Positions 44,091-52,935 are shown, counted from the first letter of the stretch. The stretch is DNA of 64,000 bases from Myroides sp. WP-1 (GCF_014145635.1 NZ_JACHTC010000011.1:1-64000), one strand, 5' to 3'. Notes: generated by a model not told the origin, from the letters alone. Program-made: numbers and translations.

Positions 44091-45215
44091 ATGAAGAAAG
44101 ATTATTACGAAATATTAGGTATAGATAAAGGAGCAGATGCAGCTGCCATTAAAAAGGCATACCGTAAAAAGGCGATTGAATTTCACCCAGATAAAAATCC
44201 AGGGGATAAAGAAGCCGAAGAAAAATTTAAGGAAGCTGCGGAAGCTTATGAAGTATTAAGTGATCCGGATAAAAAGGCACGTTACGATCAATACGGACAT
44301 GCTGCATTCGAAGGCGGAGGAGGATTTGGCGGAGGTCATATGAATATGGATGATATCTTCAGTCAATTTGGAGATATTTTCGGAAGCGCTTTCGGTGGCG
44401 GAGGTTTCGGTGGCTTTGGTGGCTTTGGCGGCGGTGGTCAACGCCGAGCTAAAGGAACAAGCTTGCGTATAAAAGTAAAACTAACGTTGGAAGACATCGC
44501 AAATGGTGTTGAAAAGAAAGTAAAAGTAAAACGCAAGACTAAAGCAGCTGGTGTTACTTATAAGACATGTGCAACTTGTAACGGATCAGGACAGGTGACA
44601 AAAGTGGCCAATACAGTGTTTGGCCGTATGCAAACAGCCTCGCCATGTCATACTTGTCAGGGTACAGGACAAATGATTGATCAAAAACCTGCAGGTTCAG
44701 ATGCGGAAGGAATGATTTTGCAAGAGGAAACAGTTTCAATCAAAATTCCTGCTGGAGTAGCAGAAGGAATGCAACTCAAAGTAGCAGGAAAAGGAAATGA
44801 AGCACCTGGAAATAACAGTGTAGCAGGTGATTTATTGGTTGTAATTGAAGAATTAGAACACGAAACGCTAAAAAGAGAGGGCGATAACTTGCATTATGAT
44901 CTTTATATTAGCTTCTCAGAAGCCGCTTTAGGTGGTAATAAAGAAATTTATACTGTAACAGGTAATGTGCGCATTAAATTAGAAGAAGGAATTCAATCGG
45001 GTAAAATTCTCCGATTGAGAGGAAAAGGATTGCCGCATTTAAATAGTTATGGCAGTGGTGATTTACTCGTGCATGTAAACGTTTGGACACCGAAAAAGTT
45101 GACAAAAGAACAAAAAGAATTTTTCGAAAAAATGGAGGAAGATGGTAACTTTAAACCAGCTCCAGGTAAAGGAGATAAATCTTTTTTCGAAAAAGTCAAA
45201 GAAATGTTTTCATAA
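44091..45215 (+). CDS. dnaJ: Chaperone DnaJ with reduced zinc domain
   Basis: 374 residues. J-domain with HPD at 32-34, a Gly/Phe-rich linker (75-118) with GGFGG repeats, and the C-terminal substrate-binding domains. The zinc domain has only two CxxCxGxG motifs (Cys160/163 and Cys186/189) where E. coli DnaJ has four, so it can hold one zinc ion rather than two. I recall this as usual in flavobacterial DnaJ, unchecked. It stimulates DnaK ATPase. Operon with grpE. Confidence 0.95.
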   Translation: MKKDYYEILGIDKGADAAAIKKAYRKKAIEFHPDKNPGDKEAEEKFKEAAEAYEVLSDPDKKARYDQYGHAAFEGGGGFGGGHMNMDDIFSQFGDIFGSAFGGGGFGGFGGFGGGGQRRAKGTSLRIKVKLTLEDIANGVEKKVKVKRKTKAAGVTYKTCATCNGSGQVTKVANTVFGRMQTASPCHTCQGTGQMIDQKPAGSDAEGMILQEETVSIKIPAGVAEGMQLKVAGKGNEAPGNNSVAGDLLVVIEELEHETLKREGDNLHYDLYISFSEAALGGNKEIYTVTGNVRIKLEEGIQSGKILRLRGKGLPHLNSYGSGDLLVHVNVWTPKKLTKEQKEFFEKMEEDGNFKPAPGKGDKSFFEKVKEMFS

Positions 45216-45284
45216 TTAGAAAAGAAGTCATACATTTGATGCACACTTATTAAACAGTGGATTTTCTTTTTCATAGCAATTTTT

Positions 45285-45320
45285 CCCAACCTTATAGTAA
45301 TATAAGGTTGGGTTTTTTTA
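45285..45320 (+). terminator. Terminator of grpE-dnaJ
   Basis: CCCAACCTTATA / TATAAGGTTGGG, a 12-bp perfect stem with GTAA loop and seven Ts. Confidence 0.88.
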
Positions 45321-45405
45321 TGCCTATTTGTAATCAAAATATACCTTCTACTTCGCAAGTTGAAATAAAAGATTTATTTTTACAAGAAATATAAAAGATC
45401 GATTG

Positions 45406-46326
45406 ATGCAACCTATCTTAGAAGTTAAGAATGTAGAAAAAAGATATTCTGATAAAATAGCTTTAAATAATGTTTCGCTAACCATCCCAAAAGGATCTGT
45501 ATATGGTCTACTAGGACCAAATGGTGCAGGAAAAACATCACTAATTCGAATTATAAATCAAATTACATATCCTGATCAGGGGCAAATTATCTTGGATGGA
45601 CAACCTTTGAGTCCACATCATATTAAAGATATTGGCTATATGCCAGAAGAACGCGGATTGTACAAAACCATGAAAGTGGGAGAACAAGCGCTATATCTCG
45701 CACAGCTGAAAGGATTGAGTAAGGCAGAAGCCAAAGAACAACTTGATTACTGGTTTGATAAATTGGATATCAAAGGTTGGTGGAATAAAAAAATTCAAGA
45801 ACTCTCTAAGGGAATGGCACAAAAAATACAGTTTGTGGTAACTGTATTACACAAACCTAAACTGCTGATCTTCGATGAACCTTTTTCAGGTTTTGATCCT
45901 GTTAATGCCAATATTATTAAAGACGAAATTCTTGAACTTAAAGAAAAAGGAGCTACGATTATTTTTTCAACACACCGTATGGAGAGTGTAGAAGAAATGT
46001 GTGATTATATTGCGCTTATACATAAATCAAATAAATTAATCGAAGGGAGATTAGTCGATGTAAAAAGAGATTTTCGCACCAATTTATATCAAGTAGGAAT
46101 CTTATCTAGCGATGTTCATCGTTTGATGTTTGAGCTCTCTCAAAAATTTACTGTACAACCAACGTCGTTTAAATCTCTAAACGATGAACTACAGTTGGAG
46201 GTGGATCTTGGAAATGCAATGCCTAATGAGTTGCTGCATATTTTATCTAACAATGGACAAGTCACACATTTTGTCGAAAAATTACCAACGGCAAATGATA
46301 TTTTTATTCAAACAGTAAGCAAATAG
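45406..46326 (+). CDS. ABC transporter ATPase, NatA-like
   Basis: 306 residues. Walker A GPNGAGKT, signature LSKGMAQK, Walker B LLIFDEPFSGFD, H-loop FSTHRM; the C-terminal 90 residues are the extension seen in NatA/DrrA-type ATPases (DUF4162-like). ATG at 45406 is used; the TTG directly before it is unlikely. The permease gene starts 2 bases after the stop, so translation is coupled. Substrate unknown; a Na+ or drug exporter by family. Confidence 0.92.
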   Translation: MQPILEVKNVEKRYSDKIALNNVSLTIPKGSVYGLLGPNGAGKTSLIRIINQITYPDQGQIILDGQPLSPHHIKDIGYMPEERGLYKTMKVGEQALYLAQLKGLSKAEAKEQLDYWFDKLDIKGWWNKKIQELSKGMAQKIQFVVTVLHKPKLLIFDEPFSGFDPVNANIIKDEILELKEKGATIIFSTHRMESVEEMCDYIALIHKSNKLIEGRLVDVKRDFRTNLYQVGILSSDVHRLMFELSQKFTVQPTSFKSLNDELQLEVDLGNAMPNELLHILSNNGQVTHFVEKLPTANDIFIQTVSK

Positions 46327-46328
46327 GT

Positions 46329-47633
46329 ATGAGTATTTTAAAACTAATTATAAAAAGAGAGTTTATTTCTAAAGTTCGCAATAAAGCATTTATTGTGATG
46401 ACTTTCTTGGCTCCTCTTTTCTTTGTGGCTATTGCGGTACTTGTAGGGTATTTGAGTACAATGAAGTCAACGACGAAAGTTATTGCTATTCACGATGAAA
46501 GCGGACTATTTAAAGGTGATTTCGATAACTCGGATGAATACGAGTATAAGAATTTATCCGAAGTACCCATTGATGTATTAAAAACGAATGTCCTAGAGGA
46601 AAAATACGACGGTTTGTTATACATTCCTAAGCAAGAACAAATCATCGCTTATGAAAATGGGGTTTACTATATCTCTAATGAAAGTCCAGGTATTGCCTTT
46701 ATTAGCAAAATTGAATCTGCTATTGAAAATAAAGTTTCCAGTTTAAGTCTCATTGAAAAAGGGATCGATCCTCAGGTGATCAAAGAAAACCAAGCCAGTG
46801 TAAATTTACATTTAGAAAAAGCTTCTGGAGAGCAAACAGTAAGAGGGTTAAATGAAATTAAGATCTTCATCGGATCTATATTTGGTTACTGTATTATGAT
46901 GTTCATTATTATTTATGGTAATATGGTAATGCGCTCTGTAATAGAGGAAAAAACGAATCGCATTATTGAAGTTATTGTATCTTCAGTAAAACCTTTCCAA
47001 TTGATGATGGGGAAAATTATAGGAACCTCTATGGCTGGATTATTACAGTTTTTAATCTGGGGCGTTATTGGTGGAATACTACTGTTTGTCGCCACTTCTG
47101 TATTTGGATTAAGTGCTGGTGCTGCACAAGTAGAGGCTGCTCAAATGGCAGCTACTATGCCAACAGATATGATGACGGATATCCAAAATTATATGGCAGA
47201 AGTACTGAGTTTACCTTTGTTTTCTTGGTTTGTGTATTTTATCATTTTCTTTATTGGAGGTTATTTCCTTTATAGTTCCCTGTATGCAGCTATTGGTGCT
47301 GCAGTGGATAACGAAACTGATACACAACAATTTGTATTTCCTGTTCTTTTACCCTTGATGTTGGGGGTATACATTGGTTTTTTTACAGTGATTAAAGATC
47401 CTCATGGTACAGTAGCCACTGTATTTTCCATGATTCCCTTTACTTCTCCTGTAGTGATGTTAATGAGAATCCCTTTTGGCGTTCCAATTTGGGAGGTAAT
47501 ATTATCTATTGTGTTGTTGTTTGCTACATTTATATTAACCGTATGGTTTGCAGCAAAAATCTACCGAATAGGTATCTTGATGTATGGAAAACGCCCTTCG
47601 TGGAAAGAACTATATAAATGGTTGAAATATTAA
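46329..47633 (+). CDS. ABC transporter permease, NatB/ABC2 type
   Basis: 434 residues. One N-terminal helix (about 20-42), a large extracytoplasmic domain (about 45-175), then five to six helices (about 180-425), with the ABC-2 motif VIEEKTNRIIEVIVSSVKPFQLMMGKIIG. Forms an exporter with the preceding ATPase. The third gene, a response regulator, follows after 24 bases. Confidence 0.9.
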   Translation: MSILKLIIKREFISKVRNKAFIVMTFLAPLFFVAIAVLVGYLSTMKSTTKVIAIHDESGLFKGDFDNSDEYEYKNLSEVPIDVLKTNVLEEKYDGLLYIPKQEQIIAYENGVYYISNESPGIAFISKIESAIENKVSSLSLIEKGIDPQVIKENQASVNLHLEKASGEQTVRGLNEIKIFIGSIFGYCIMMFIIIYGNMVMRSVIEEKTNRIIEVIVSSVKPFQLMMGKIIGTSMAGLLQFLIWGVIGGILLFVATSVFGLSAGAAQVEAAQMAATMPTDMMTDIQNYMAEVLSLPLFSWFVYFIIFFIGGYFLYSSLYAAIGAAVDNETDTQQFVFPVLLPLMLGVYIGFFTVIKDPHGTVATVFSMIPFTSPVVMLMRIPFGVPIWEVILSIVLLFATFILTVWFAAKIYRIGILMYGKRPSWKELYKWLKY

Positions 47634-47657
47634 TCATTTCCTGCTAAAAAAAACGTT

Positions 47658-48830
47658 ATGAGTAAAGAATCTAAGATTTTAATTGTTGAAGATGAATCCG
47701 CTATTCGCCGTGTATTAATTCGGATTTTAGAAGAGGAATCGTCTGATTACAAAGTAGATGGGGCAGAAGATGGAGCGGAAGGACTACAGAAAATTACCCA
47801 AGAAGATTATGATTTGGTAATTTCTGATATAAAAATGCCAAAGATGAGTGGTGATGAGCTACTCGTGGAAGCAAAAAAGATAAAACCAGAAACTGTTTTT
47901 GTTATGATCTCAGGACACGGTGATCTGGAAACAGCAATCAATACGATGAAATTAGGTGCCTATGATTACATTTCAAAACCACCTGATTTAAATCGTTTAC
48001 TAACAACAGTGCGCAATGCTTTAGATAAAAGTAAATTGGTGGTTGAGAATACAATCCTCAAGAAAAAAGTATCTAGAAAGTACGAAATCATTGGTCAGAA
48101 TGAATCCATTCAACAAATCAAGGCGATGATTGAAAAGGTGGCACCAACTGAGGCGCGTGTTTTGATTACAGGAGCGAATGGAACAGGAAAAGAATTGGTA
48201 GCACACCAAATCCATTCTCAAAGTCAGCGTTCGGCTAAGCCCTTGATCGAAGTGAACTGTGCAGCTATTCCGTCCGAATTAATCGAAAGTGAACTGTTTG
48301 GTCATGTCAAAGGTGCTTTTACCTCTGCCGTAAAAGATCGTCCTGGAAAATTTGAACTCGCAGATAAAGGAACTATTTTTTTGGATGAAATTGGCGATAT
48401 GAGTATGTCTGCTCAAGCAAAAGTACTACGTGCATTACAGGAAAATGTAATTACACGCGTTGGTGCAGAGAAAGATCAAAAAATAGATGTTCGCGTATTA
48501 GCAGCAACGAATAAAGACTTGCGCAAAGAAATTGAAGAAGGACGTTTTAGAGAGGATTTATATCATCGTTTGGCTGTTATATTAATCAAAGTTCCCGCTT
48601 TGAATGATCGTCGAGATGATATACCTTTGTTGCTCGAACATTTCGTCAAACAAATTGCAGCCGAACATGGAACGGCACCTAAGATATTTACCCCAGAAGC
48701 CATTAAATTGTTGCAACAATATGATTGGAGTGGAAATATTAGAGAGTTGCGAAATGTAATTGAACGATTAATCATTTTAGGCGGAAATCAAGTAACACTA
48801 GAAGACGTAAAGCTATTTGCTACAAAATAA
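47658..48830 (+). CDS. NtrC-like response regulator without C-terminal HTH
   Basis: 390 residues. A receiver domain (1-120, phospho-acceptor Asp57 in ISDIKMP, Lys107) is followed by an AAA+ sigma-54 activator domain (about 143-385). Walker A is GANGTGKE (172-179), and Walker B FLDEIGD (241-247). The sigma-54 contact loop is GAFTSA (219-224), with Ser for the second Gly. The protein ends right after the AAA+ lid (..LEDVKLFATK); the Fis-type DNA-binding domain found in NtrC/AtoC is missing. No adjacent histidine kinase. Tightly linked to the helicase-like gene, 1 base downstream. Confidence 0.88.
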   Translation: MSKESKILIVEDESAIRRVLIRILEEESSDYKVDGAEDGAEGLQKITQEDYDLVISDIKMPKMSGDELLVEAKKIKPETVFVMISGHGDLETAINTMKLGAYDYISKPPDLNRLLTTVRNALDKSKLVVENTILKKKVSRKYEIIGQNESIQQIKAMIEKVAPTEARVLITGANGTGKELVAHQIHSQSQRSAKPLIEVNCAAIPSELIESELFGHVKGAFTSAVKDRPGKFELADKGTIFLDEIGDMSMSAQAKVLRALQENVITRVGAEKDQKIDVRVLAATNKDLRKEIEEGRFREDLYHRLAVILIKVPALNDRRDDIPLLLEHFVKQIAAEHGTAPKIFTPEAIKLLQQYDWSGNIRELRNVIERLIILGGNQVTLEDVKLFATK

Positions 48831-48831
48831 T

Positions 48832-49470
48832 ATGAAATTAAAAAAAATACATCCAGTCCTACAAAATAATTTGAGTCAAAACGGGTTTGTTGAACCAACT
48901 GTTTTACAGAAGTCAGCTTTTGGACGCATTAAAAGTGGACAGGATTTTGTGCTGATTGCACCCCAAGAAGAAGGAAAAACAACAACGTTAATCATGGCAG
49001 CTTTACAACGCGTTGAAGCACCTGTAGACGATATGATCTCCACTCGCGTGTTGATCGTTGTGAAAGATAAATTTGAAGTGGAACGCCTTTTGGAGGAGTT
49101 TGACCGCATAGGAGATAAAATGAATATCCGCGTATTTGGTGTACACGATTATACTGATTTGGATGATGATAAGAATCAAATGTCTCTGGGGAATGATATT
49201 CTTATTGGAACAGCAGAACGCTTAAATTTGATGTTTAGCGGTGCAGGATTTGACGTCAATCAATTAAAAATGTATATCATTGACGACGTAGATCAGCAAT
49301 TGAGAAATAGACATGAACCTCGTTTATACCGATTATCAGAGAGTATCGGAAAAACACAACGCGTTTACTTCGCTACTGATTATGTTGAACAATTGGATAT
49401 GTTTGTTGACAAAACCATGACAGAAGACGTCGAATGGCTTGATTTTTACGAAGAAGACGAAGAAGATTAG
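48832..49470 (+). CDS. Single-domain DEAD-box helicase-like protein
   Basis: 212 residues: only the first RecA-like domain of a DEAD-box helicase. The Q motif region is FVEPTVLQKSAF, motif I APQEEGKTTT retains GKT, motif II reads IIDDVDQQ instead of DEAD, and motif III is FATD rather than SAT. The second RecA domain (motifs IV-VI) is absent, and the protein ends in an acidic tail (EEDEED). It cannot be a normal helicase; it may bind ATP or RNA as a regulator. ATG at 48832 overlaps nothing; it starts 1 base after the regulator gene's stop. Confidence 0.8.
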   Translation: MKLKKIHPVLQNNLSQNGFVEPTVLQKSAFGRIKSGQDFVLIAPQEEGKTTTLIMAALQRVEAPVDDMISTRVLIVVKDKFEVERLLEEFDRIGDKMNIRVFGVHDYTDLDDDKNQMSLGNDILIGTAERLNLMFSGAGFDVNQLKMYIIDDVDQQLRNRHEPRLYRLSESIGKTQRVYFATDYVEQLDMFVDKTMTEDVEWLDFYEEDEED

Positions 49471-49520
49471 TTAACCGTTTACGGTTAATAGCATATAAGT
49501 GAAAGTACGGTATAAAATAC

Positions 49521-49550
49521 AAAGGAAGGCTGAGAGGTCTTCCTTTTTTT
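49521..49550 (+). terminator. Terminator of the ABC-regulator-helicase operon
   Basis: AAAGGAAG pairs with CTTCCTTT, followed by a T-run. Confidence 0.7.
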
Positions 49551-49560
49551 GTTGGGGAAT

Positions 49561-49697
49561 GTGGTGAGTTGATGAGGTGGTGAGTTGGTGAGTTGGTGAG
49601 TTGATGAGATGGTGAGTGTGGTGAGTTGATGAGTTGATGAGTTGATGAGTTGATGAGTTGATGAGTTGATGAGGTGATGAGGTGGTGAGTTGATGAG
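49561..49697. repeat. 8-base simple repeat array, opposite orientation to island A
   Basis: Units GAGTTGAT and GAGTTGGT on the plus strand, i.e. ATCAACTC on the minus strand. In island A the related CTCATCAC array is on the plus strand, so the array is inverted relative to the neighbouring dispersed unit. Confidence 0.85.
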
Positions 49698-49738
49698 TGC
49701 CGTTGACGGTTGATGACTCACTTCTCAACATCTCAATC

Positions 49739-49815
49739 TATCTCACCTATTTTATATTGGTTTTTGTGTTCGATGAATCTCGACTGCGTTTCGATTTTCA
49801 CTTCGTTTCGATTTC
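49739..49815 (+). repeat. Fifth copy of the dispersed unit
   Basis: Starts TATCTCACCTATTTTATATT and reads through GTGTTCGATGAATCTCGACTGCG and TTTCGATTTTCACTTCG to TTTCGATTTC. Same order of modules and same orientation as the copy at 43109, 6.6 kb away. Confidence 0.9.
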
Positions 49816-49866
49816 CTCTTTCCTCTTTCCTCTTTCTTCGTTTCGATTTCCTCTTTCCATGTTCCT

Positions 49867-50106
49867 TTACCATAAAAAATAAATCGCGAACATCGTTGCG
49901 ATATAAACGACAGCCAAGATGAACAAGGGAGCTTTTCGCCTATTGAAAGCTTGTTTGAACGAATGTCTATAGAAGAAAAAATCGCGAAAAAGTCGACTCA
50001 ATACAACGAGGAGTGCAACACCAAAGCAAAGGTGTAACATGTTTGTAATCGCTTGTAGTGAAGCGAGGTTTGTTCCTAAAGGGGTGAGAAGGGATAACAA
50101 CATCAT
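49867..50106 (-). CDS. Small membrane protein
   Basis: 79 residues with two hydrophobic segments (about 15-40 and 58-78) and a basic/aromatic middle (RDFFFYRHSFKQAFNRRK). I do not recognise the family. The start is two adjacent ATGs at 50106. Amphipathic spacing and a clean stop near the repeat island support a real gene, but no homology is visible. Confidence 0.6.
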   Translation of the reverse strand: MMLLSLLTPLGTNLASLQAITNMLHLCFGVALLVVLSRLFRDFFFYRHSFKQAFNRRKAPLFILAVVYIATMFAIYFLW

Positions 50107-50206
50107 GATTTCAATTTTAATCTCCTAATGAATAGATAAAAATATTTAATTTTTCTCAATCAATCACGACTATAGTAAAAAAAGGATGTTAATAAAGTAA
50201 AAATTC

Positions 50207-50398
50207 CTAGTTGGCTCTTTGTTTATTTCGGCTTACAAAAAAGTAAAAGAGACTTCCTAAAAGAGGAAAAAACAAGATTAGAAAGGCATATAGAAGTTTT
50301 TGATTGGAACTTTCTTTTGATTGGCTTACCTGATATAAGCTGTAAATAGTAAAGAGAAGAATACCAATTAGAAATAATTGCCAGAATATAATGCTCAT
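50207..50398 (-). CDS. PLDc_N-like small membrane protein
   Basis: 63 residues, two helices: the first at about 5-20, the second in LYAFLILFFPLLGSLFYFFVSRN. The second resembles the phospholipase D N-terminal membrane motif (PLDc_N), here as a stand-alone peptide. ATG at 50398 starts just before the first helix; a longer frame to 50437 adds 13 residues. Confidence 0.65.
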   Translation of the reverse strand: MSIIFWQLFLIGILLFTIYSLYQVSQSKESSNQKLLYAFLILFFPLLGSLFYFFVSRNKQRAN

Positions 50399-50581
50399 TT
50401 TTAAAGTAATTTTATTAGTGTATGTAATACGTAACAAACATAAACTAATTTAAGTATAAATGAGGAGTCTGAGAAAAAAAATAGAAGGGAGAAAGGCTAT
50501 TTTTTTCTTTCTAATTAGAATAATCTTTACATCTTTGTGTTACAAACTAAATCGTTCAATTTTACACTCACTTTTAAAAAC

Positions 50582-51232
50582 ATGGAGTTATTAGATTTTA
50601 TCTTTCACATTGACCAATACTTACATATGCTAATTGCAGATTATGGAGCTTGGATCTACGCTATTCTATTTTTGATTATTTTCGTAGAGACAGGATTGGT
50701 TATTATGCCTTTTTTACCTGGAGATTCTTTGCTTTTTGCAACGGGAATGCTCGTGGCTCAATCGTCTGAATTGGATATTACCGTGGCGATCATTTTACTT
50801 TTGATTGCTGCTATTTCAGGAGATTCTTTAAATTATTTTATCGGTCGAAAAGTAGGCATGAAAATGACGAAAATACGCTTGTTTGGCAAGCAGGTGATCA
50901 AAGAAGAACATCTAGATAAAACCCATGCTTTTTATGAAAAATACGGAGAGCGAACAATTGTTATTGCGCGATTCATTCCTATTGTACGAACTCTAGCACC
51001 TTTTGTTGCGGGAGTAGGGAGTATGCGCTATCGCATTTTTATGACCTACAATGTGATAGGTGGTATTGTTTGGGTTGTTGGTTTAACTTTAGCGGGATAC
51101 TTCTTAGGCAACCTTCCTATTGTAAAGGATAACTTCTCTAAAATTGCCTTGTTAATTATTTTTATTTCGATATTGCCTATTATTTTTGAGTTTATCAAAG
51201 CAAAGATGAAAAAAACAAGTACAGCAAAGTAA
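50582..51232 (+). CDS. DedA family membrane protein
   Basis: 216 residues with about five hydrophobic segments. DedA/SNARE-associated motifs: FVETGLVIMPFLPGDSLLFA, ISGDSLNYFIGRKVG and ARFIPIVRTLAPFVAGVGSM with the essential Arg. A phospholipid scramblase or undecaprenyl-phosphate flippase family. ATG at 50582 is used; a GTG at 50537 falls in the promoter region (ATCTTTG at 50531-50537). Confidence 0.93.
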   Translation: MELLDFIFHIDQYLHMLIADYGAWIYAILFLIIFVETGLVIMPFLPGDSLLFATGMLVAQSSELDITVAIILLLIAAISGDSLNYFIGRKVGMKMTKIRLFGKQVIKEEHLDKTHAFYEKYGERTIVIARFIPIVRTLAPFVAGVGSMRYRIFMTYNVIGGIVWVVGLTLAGYFLGNLPIVKDNFSKIALLIIFISILPIIFEFIKAKMKKTSTAK

Positions 51233-51267
51233 ATAGCCTTTATTTGAATATTTTTAAATATAAACAA

Positions 51268-51801
51268 ATGAAAATTGGTGGAGATCTAATAGAATTAAAT
51301 AAACAATATCGCATTTATTTTGGAGCGATAATGGGAGTAAGTTACGCGCTTGTTCACTGTCTTTTTCGACTTTTGAGTAAGGAGCCGATTGATCCGATTC
51401 AAGTAGTCTTTCAAGTTGTTTTTTTTGCTTTATTCTGGTATTTCATTTTCTTTCGATTGAAAATAAAAAGACAGGAAAAACCGATGGTTGATGTTATTGG
51501 ACTTCAAGAAGTTTCTTTTTATGGGGTAGCGCATCAAGTAAAAAAAACATCAGGGATTATGGGCGTTATGTATGCACAAGAAAAACAATTGATTTTTATC
51601 CCCGAAACAACTAATTTTATAGAAAGCCCTTTGTCTATTGCTTTTGAAAATATTGTGCAAGTTGAAGTTTACAAATCTATGTGGTTATTTGAGTTTGGAA
51701 TTCTTATTCGGACGAAAGAGAATATGACGTTTAAGTTTCGAGTGAATGAACCGCAAATTTGGGTAACATCTATTCAAGATAAAATAAAATCACAATTATA
51801 G
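51268..51801 (+). CDS. Hypothetical membrane protein
   Basis: 177 residues: two hydrophobic segments (about 18-40 and 47-66), a basic junction (RLKIKRQEK), then a beta-rich cytoplasmic domain (about 75-175) that resembles PH/GRAM-like sheets by pattern only. Family not recognised. It follows the DedA gene by 35 bases and may share its transcript. Confidence 0.7.
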   Translation: MKIGGDLIELNKQYRIYFGAIMGVSYALVHCLFRLLSKEPIDPIQVVFQVVFFALFWYFIFFRLKIKRQEKPMVDVIGLQEVSFYGVAHQVKKTSGIMGVMYAQEKQLIFIPETTNFIESPLSIAFENIVQVEVYKSMWLFEFGILIRTKENMTFKFRVNEPQIWVTSIQDKIKSQL

Positions 51802-51844
51802 CTTTTAAAGAAGTTAACCTCTTGAAAGCGAATACTATTATTAT

Positions 51845-52933
51845 ATGAGTATACTAAAAAATATTTTTGCTAAAAAAGAAAAACCCATTCAGACCATTGA
51901 AGAATTTTGGCAATGGTTTGCAGAAAATGAACAAGCATTTTTTAAAGTGGTTAAAGAACGCGATGCTATTGAAGAACAATTCTTTGATCGCTTAGCTCCC
52001 AAATTACAAGGACTGAAAGAAGGCGTTTTTTTCCTTTCAGGAATGTCGAATGAGCATACAGCGGAGTTGATTTTTACTCCTGATGGTATCATCAAAAACG
52101 TTGCTTTTGTTGAAGATTTAGTACAAGCGGCACCTGCATTGACCAACTGGAAGTTTACGGCTTTAAAACCAGCTGTAGACATTAATCAGTTTAATATACG
52201 CATGAATAACTACGAGTTTTCGAAAGAAAAAATTAGCTTCTATGCCATTGAACATCCCAATTATCCTGATGAAGTAGATTTAGTGTTTGTTTATGAAGAC
52301 TTTGCAGAAAGCGATAGATCAGCAATTACCAATGGAATTTATATCTTTTTGGATAATTTTATAGGTGAATTAAATGCAATTACTTCCATTGATAATTTAA
52401 GAGTAGTAGGACCAAATGAAGCAGAGGGAGAATTAATTCCCATTTTAAAGCTCAAAGATTATTTAGTATGGCGTGAGAAGGAATTTATCGAAAAGTACGA
52501 AGGTACACGCTACAATACAGCAAACGATTCTTATGTTGGTTTAGAAGCAACTTTAGAAAATGGAATGCCTTTAATTGCATTAATTAATAGAACCATTTTA
52601 GATTGGGATGCCAAAGCATCTCATCCTTGGATTGTTCGCGTAGAAATTGCTTATCAAGCGAATGAAAATGGTTTTCCTGATCAAGATACCTATCAATTAT
52701 TGAATGAATTTGAAGACGAGTTAATCGAGATATTACCAGATGAAAAGGGATATTTAAATCTTGGAAGAGAAACTGTTGATGGCAATCGGGATATATTCTT
52801 TGCCTGTAAAGATTTTCGAACAGCTGCTCGAGTTTTAGAGCAAAAGAAGAAAAAATACCAAGAGAATTTTACTGTTGGGTATGCAATCTATAAAGATAAA
52901 TACTGGCAGTCTTTTGAACGATATAAAAGATAA
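51845..52933 (+). CDS. DUF695 domain protein
   Basis: 362 residues, no leader. Residues 10-210 are a mixed region beginning IQTIEEFWQWFAENE. The C-terminal part (about 225-355) matches DUF695: DSYVGLEATLENGMPLIALINR.., WIVRVEIAYQANENGFP and a final FTVGYAIYKDKYW. DUF695 has no known function and sometimes occurs among immunity-type genes. Followed directly by a terminator shared with convergent accessory genes. Confidence 0.82.
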   Translation: MSILKNIFAKKEKPIQTIEEFWQWFAENEQAFFKVVKERDAIEEQFFDRLAPKLQGLKEGVFFLSGMSNEHTAELIFTPDGIIKNVAFVEDLVQAAPALTNWKFTALKPAVDINQFNIRMNNYEFSKEKISFYAIEHPNYPDEVDLVFVYEDFAESDRSAITNGIYIFLDNFIGELNAITSIDNLRVVGPNEAEGELIPILKLKDYLVWREKEFIEKYEGTRYNTANDSYVGLEATLENGMPLIALINRTILDWDAKASHPWIVRVEIAYQANENGFPDQDTYQLLNEFEDELIEILPDEKGYLNLGRETVDGNRDIFFACKDFRTAARVLEQKKKKYQENFTVGYAIYKDKYWQSFERYKR

Positions 52934-52935
52934 GT

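Larger units (their letters stand above)
49471..49866. other. Noncoding repeat island B
   Basis: 396 bases between convergent genes. It holds a palindrome TTAACCG-TTTA-CGGTTAA directly after the stop codon (49471-49488), a terminator hairpin, an 8-base simple-repeat array, a copy of the dispersed unit, and CTCTTTC repeats at about 49814-49858. No credible gene; the open frames are low-complexity. Confidence 0.85.

Noticed and set aside
49471-49488. Palindrome TTAACCG-TTTA-CGGTTAA as terminator
   Set aside because: No T-run follows; the hairpin at 49521 is the better terminator. It may be an unrelated short palindromic repeat.
49471-49922. Short frames on both strands in the second repeat island
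   Set aside because: They consist of simple-repeat translations or read across the dispersed unit; nothing conserved between the two islands at protein level.
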